Of a stretch of 64,000 bases of DNA, positions 61,142 to 64,000 are shown in pieces; the stretch's first letter is position 1; every line of letters starts with the position of its first letter. The stretch is taken from contig NC_134527.1 in NCBI RefSeq assembly GCF_027942865.1, positions 8,162,976-8,226,975 on the forward strand. Direction: 5' to 3'. The position numbers and the translations under genes are program-made. Under the pieces are notes generated by a model. The model was given only the letters and a program-made list of their open reading frames with translations. It was not told the origin of the DNA and searched no databases. This DNA comes from Odontesthes bonariensis. Its lineage: Eukaryota; Chordata; Actinopteri; Atheriniformes; Atherinopsidae.

Positions 61142-64000
61142 TCAATTCAATTCAATTCAAAAATACTTTATTTATCCCAGAGGGAAATTAAATGTTGATG
61201 TAGCTCAATTAAATCAAAGAGTTATTATAAATGCTGATGGCTGTGGGCAGGAAAGATTTCCTGTAGCGGTCCGTTTTGCATCCAAACTGAAGAAGCCTTT
61301 GACTGAAGAGACTCTGTTTTCTGATAACAGTCTCATGGAGAGGATGTTCAGGGTTGTCCAAAATTCTCTTGATTTTATGCAAAATCCTTCTTTGCATTAT
61401 TGTCTCCAGAGGTTCCACAGTCGTCCCCAGAACAGAACCAGCCTTCTTTATCAGGTTGTTGAGTCTTTTTAGGTCCCTGGTTCTGATGCTGCTGCCCCAA
61501 CAGATGACGCAAGAGGAAATGACGCTCTCAACAACAGACTTGTAGAAGATCTGCAACATCTTGTTGCAAACCTTGAAGGACCTTAGCTTCCTCAAGAAGT
61601 ACAGTCTGCTCTGTCCTTTCTTGTAGATTGCTTCACTGTTGTGTCTCCAGTCCAGTCTGTTGTCCACATGAACACCAAGGTATTTATATTCCTCAACCAC
61701 CTCCACTTCTTCTCCCATGATGGAAACAGGGTTTGATCTGACCCTGTTTCTCCTGAAATCTACAATCATCTCCTTTGTTTTGTTAACATTCAAGATGAGA
61801 TGATTGTTCCCACACCATGCCACAAAGCGGTCTACCAGCTCTCTGTACTCAGCTTCTTGTCCATCTCTGATACACCCGACAACTGCAGAGTCATCTGAAT
61901 ATTTCTGTAGATGACAGGAGTCTGACTTGTACTGGAAGTCTGAAGTGTACAGAGTGAAAAGGAATGGTGAGAGTACAGTCCCCTGTGGTGCTCCTGTGCT
62001 GCTGATCACCTGGTTAGACACACAATTCTTCAGTCTGACAAACTGTGGTCTGTTTGTCAGGTAGTCATTAATCCAGGTGATTGTTGAGGCCTCCACCTGA
62101 GTCTTCTGGAGTTTCAGACGAAGCAGATCAAACTGGATTGTGTTAAATGCACTGGAGAAATCAAAGAACATGATCCTCACAGTGCTGCCTGCTTTATCCA
62201 GATGACAGTGGGTTTGTTGAAGCAGGTGTATGATAGCGTCTTCAACTCCAACTCCATGGCGATAAGCAAACTGCAGGGGGTCCTGATATGTGCTGGTTTG
62301 CTTACACAGGTGGGTCAACAGGAGTCTCTCCAGGACCTTCATTATGTGGGATGTCAGTGCAACAGGTCTGTAGTCATTGATATCTGAAGGGTGAGTTTTC
62401 TTTGGTACCGGAACCAGACAGGATGTCTTCCACAACAGTGGTACCTTCTCTTGGGTCAAGCTAAGGTTGAAAAGGTGTTGCAGAATCCCACAGAGCTGCT
62501 CTGCACAGGCCTTCAGGACTCGGGGGCTGACACCATCTGGACCTGCAGCCTTGTTCCGGTTCAGTCTTTCCAACTGCCTCTTCACCTGACTTCTAGAAAC
62601 AGAAAAGTGGGAGGGGGAGGCAAAGGGGACAGCAGCATCTCCTGATTGGGTTGATGACAAACTAGTGGAAGCAGAAGAATCCATGACTGAGGTGGAGGTG
62701 GAGATGTTACAGGAAAGCTGTGGGTCAGAGGAGGGTGGGATGTCTCTTTGGCTGGGAACAGGAGGGGAGGATGGTGAGCTTGTTCCTGAACTGAACCTGT
62801 TGAAGAATGTGTTCAGCTCATTTGCTCTGTCCAGACTTCCATCCATCCGATCCTCCCTCTGCTTGAGGCCTGTGATCTTCTTCATTCCTGACCACACATC
62901 TCTGATATTGTTCCTCTGCAGTTTACTCTCAAGCTTCTTTCTATACACCTCCTTGCTCTCTCTGATCTTGACTTTGAGCTGCTTCTGTATACTCCTCAGT
63001 AACTCCCTGTCTCGCTCCCTAAAGGCTCTTTTTTTCCTGTTCAATAGTTCCTTTAGCTCACTGGTGATCCAGGGTTTGTTATTAGGGAAGCATCTCACTG
63101 TTCTGGTGGGGATGGTGTTGTCCACACAGAAGTTTATATAGTCAGTCACACACTCAGTCATGGCATTAATGTCCTCTCCATGTGGCTTACAAAGAGAAAT
63201 CCAATCGGTTGCATCAAAACAACCCTGTAAGGCTTCTTCAGCTTCCTCTGACCACTTTCTAACAGTCCTTTTTGTGACAGGTAGTCTCTGGACAAGGGGT
63301 TTATATGCTGAACAGAGAAAAACAAGGTTGTGATCTGATTTACCCAGGGGAGGTCTTGATTTGGAAATGTATGAATCCTTGACATTTGTGTAAAACAAAT
63401 CCAATGTCTTGTTTTCTCTGGTAGAGCAGCTGACAAACTGTTGAAAAGTTGGCAGTGTAGCAGAGAGTGAGGCATGATTAAAATCACCAGATATTGCCAC
63501 AAAAGAATTGGGGTGTTGTGTCTGTATCTTAGCAACAACAGAACTGATGACATCACATGCAGTGTCGGCAACAGCTGAGGGTGGAATGTAAACAGCCACC
63601 AAAACAACACTGGTGAACTCTCTTGGCAAATAATATGGACGAAAACTTACTGCCAATAGTTCAATGTCAGGACTGCAGATACGACTATTCACAGTAACAT
63701 GTCCTGGGTGACACCATCTGTTGTTGACAAGCACTGCCAATCCACCCCCTTTCCTTTTCCTGCTACTCTTTAAATCTCGATCTGCTCGTACAGTCAGGAA
63801 GCCCGGCAGAGAGACGCTGGAGTCGGGTATATGATCCTGTAGCCATGTCTCAGTAAAACACATAATGCTACATTCCCGATATTCTTGCTGAGTCCTTGTC
63901 AAGGCTAGAAGTTCATCCAACTTGTTAGCTAACGATCTTACATTTCCCATGATGCAGGATGGCAGAGATGGTTTGAACTTCTTCTTTCTTTCTCTCCTCT
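61142..64000 (-). mobile_element. L2/CR1/Rex1-like LINE, 3-prime part, extends beyond window
   Basis: The element runs on the minus strand and enters from the right edge. After the ORF stop it has a very short 3-prime UTR of about 65 bases with TTTCCCTCTGGGATAAATAA and then a tail of GAATT/TTGAA pentamers (61142-61161). This terminus is typical of fish L2/CR1-group elements. The 5-prime end and any ORF1 are outside the window. Confidence 0.9.
61209..63998 (-). CDS. LINE ORF2: endonuclease and reverse transcriptase (partial at window edge)
   Basis: Uninterrupted frame to a stop at 61209; 913 residues from the first ATG (63950), and open upstream to the window edge (KKKFKPSLPSCI precedes it), so the true start is outside. 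Numbering from that ATG: apurinic endonuclease at about 1-215 with TETW (33-36), SGDFNH (154-159) and KSDHN (204-208). Linker with a Ser/Pro/Thr-rich part at 388-450. Reverse transcriptase at about 450-740 with motif A FFDFSSAFNTI (Asp 597), motif B STGAPQGTVLSPF (651-663) and motif C YSDD (684-687). C-terminal domain ending KSFLPTAISIYNNSLI. It copies its RNA at nicked target DNA (target-primed reverse transcription). With no stop or frameshift and all catalytic residues present, it is a young copy. Plus-strand frames over this interval are shadows. Confidence 0.93.
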   Translation of the reverse strand, partial: RRERKKKFKPSLPSCIMGNVRSLANKLDELLALTRTQQEYRECSIMCFTETWLQDHIPDSSVSLPGFLTVRADRDLKSSRKRKGGGLAVLVNNRWCHPGHVTVNSRICSPDIELLAVSFRPYYLPREFTSVVLVAVYIPPSAVADTACDVISSVVAKIQTQHPNSFVAISGDFNHASLSATLPTFQQFVSCSTRENKTLDLFYTNVKDSYISKSRPPLGKSDHNLVFLCSAYKPLVQRLPVTKRTVRKWSEEAEEALQGCFDATDWISLCKPHGEDINAMTECVTDYINFCVDNTIPTRTVRCFPNNKPWITSELKELLNRKKRAFRERDRELLRSIQKQLKVKIRESKEVYRKKLESKLQRNNIRDVWSGMKKITGLKQREDRMDGSLDRANELNTFFNRFSSGTSSPSSPPVPSQRDIPPSSDPQLSCNISTSTSVMDSSASTSLSSTQSGDAAVPFASPSHFSVSRSQVKRQLERLNRNKAAGPDGVSPRVLKACAEQLCGILQHLFNLSLTQEKVPLLWKTSCLVPVPKKTHPSDINDYRPVALTSHIMKVLERLLLTHLCKQTSTYQDPLQFAYRHGVGVEDAIIHLLQQTHCHLDKAGSTVRIMFFDFSSAFNTIQFDLLRLKLQKTQVEASTITWINDYLTNRPQFVRLKNCVSNQVISSTGAPQGTVLSPFLFTLYTSDFQYKSDSCHLQKYSDDSAVVGCIRDGQEAEYRELVDRFVAWCGNNHLILNVNKTKEMIVDFRRNRVRSNPVSIMGEEVEVVEEYKYLGVHVDNRLDWRHNSEAIYKKGQSRLYFLRKLRSFKVCNKMLQIFYKSVVESVISSCVICWGSSIRTRDLKRLNNLIKKAGSVLGTTVEPLETIMQRRILHKIKRILDNPEHPLHETVIRKQSLFSQRLLQFGCKTDRYRKSFLPTAISIYNNSLI

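Noticed and set aside
62665..63141. 158-codon plus-strand frame
   Set aside because: Shadow frame opposite the intact LINE ORF2.
1..64000. CRISPR arrays, tRNA or rRNA genes, bacterial-type operons
   Set aside because: No regularly spaced repeats, tRNA-like cloverleaf motifs or rRNA sequence seen; gene structure is clearly vertebrate.

Overview
This is a vertebrate, almost certainly teleost fish, nuclear genomic window. The evidence is AT-rich non-coding sequence with many microsatellites, a gene of 27 small exons with GT-AG introns, an intronless fish HSP30-type small heat shock gene, and fish-typical mobile elements (an L2/CR1/Rex1-like LINE, hAT and PIF/Harbinger-like MITEs, Tc1-like relics, a solo LTR). 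No bacterial operon, CRISPR array, tRNA or rRNA was seen.

Layout. Bases 1-6960 are mostly non-coding; the first 78 bases may be the end of a plus-strand gene lying to the left. Bases 6964-19234 (minus strand) hold a complete class-1 P4-ATPase (phospholipid flippase) of the ATP8B clade. I assembled 27 exons whose phases all join, giving 1195 residues with every catalytic motif present. Its introns carry a hAT MITE with an exact 8-bp target duplication and two Tc1-like relics. Bases 19602-20895 look like a DNA transposon with 15-bp perfect terminal inverted repeats. Bases 23378-24236 hold a compact heat-inducible gene unit: heat shock elements, TATA box, a 204-residue HSP30/HSPB-type small heat shock protein, and a poly(A) signal. 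The two genes are divergent (flippase to the left, sHSP to the right), about 4.3 kb apart.

Bases 24.3-55.3 kb are a gene-poor stretch of simple repeats and decayed transposons. The clearest are a 689-bp foldback element with arms of about 280 bp (28511-29199), a PIF/Harbinger-like MITE (31560-31962), several Tc1-like relics, a hAT 5-prime fragment with a recognisable first coding exon (52740-53380), and a solo LTR with an exact 5-bp target duplication (53442-53925). At 55.33-55.79 kb there is a GC-rich, CpG-containing block with a full consensus CRE and a strong splice donor. It looks like the promoter and 5-prime non-coding exon of a plus-strand gene whose coding exons lie further on, possibly outside the window. 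From 61142 to the right edge the minus strand carries a LINE with an uninterrupted endonuclease plus reverse transcriptase frame; its 5-prime end lies outside the window.

The two host genes are not an obvious pathway pair. The flippase moves phospholipids to the cytosolic leaflet, and the sHSP is a cytosolic holdase chaperone. I saw no wholly new gene system. The points most worth checking are the paralogue identity of the flippase, the putative CRE promoter, the five-unit HSE, and the structured mobile elements.
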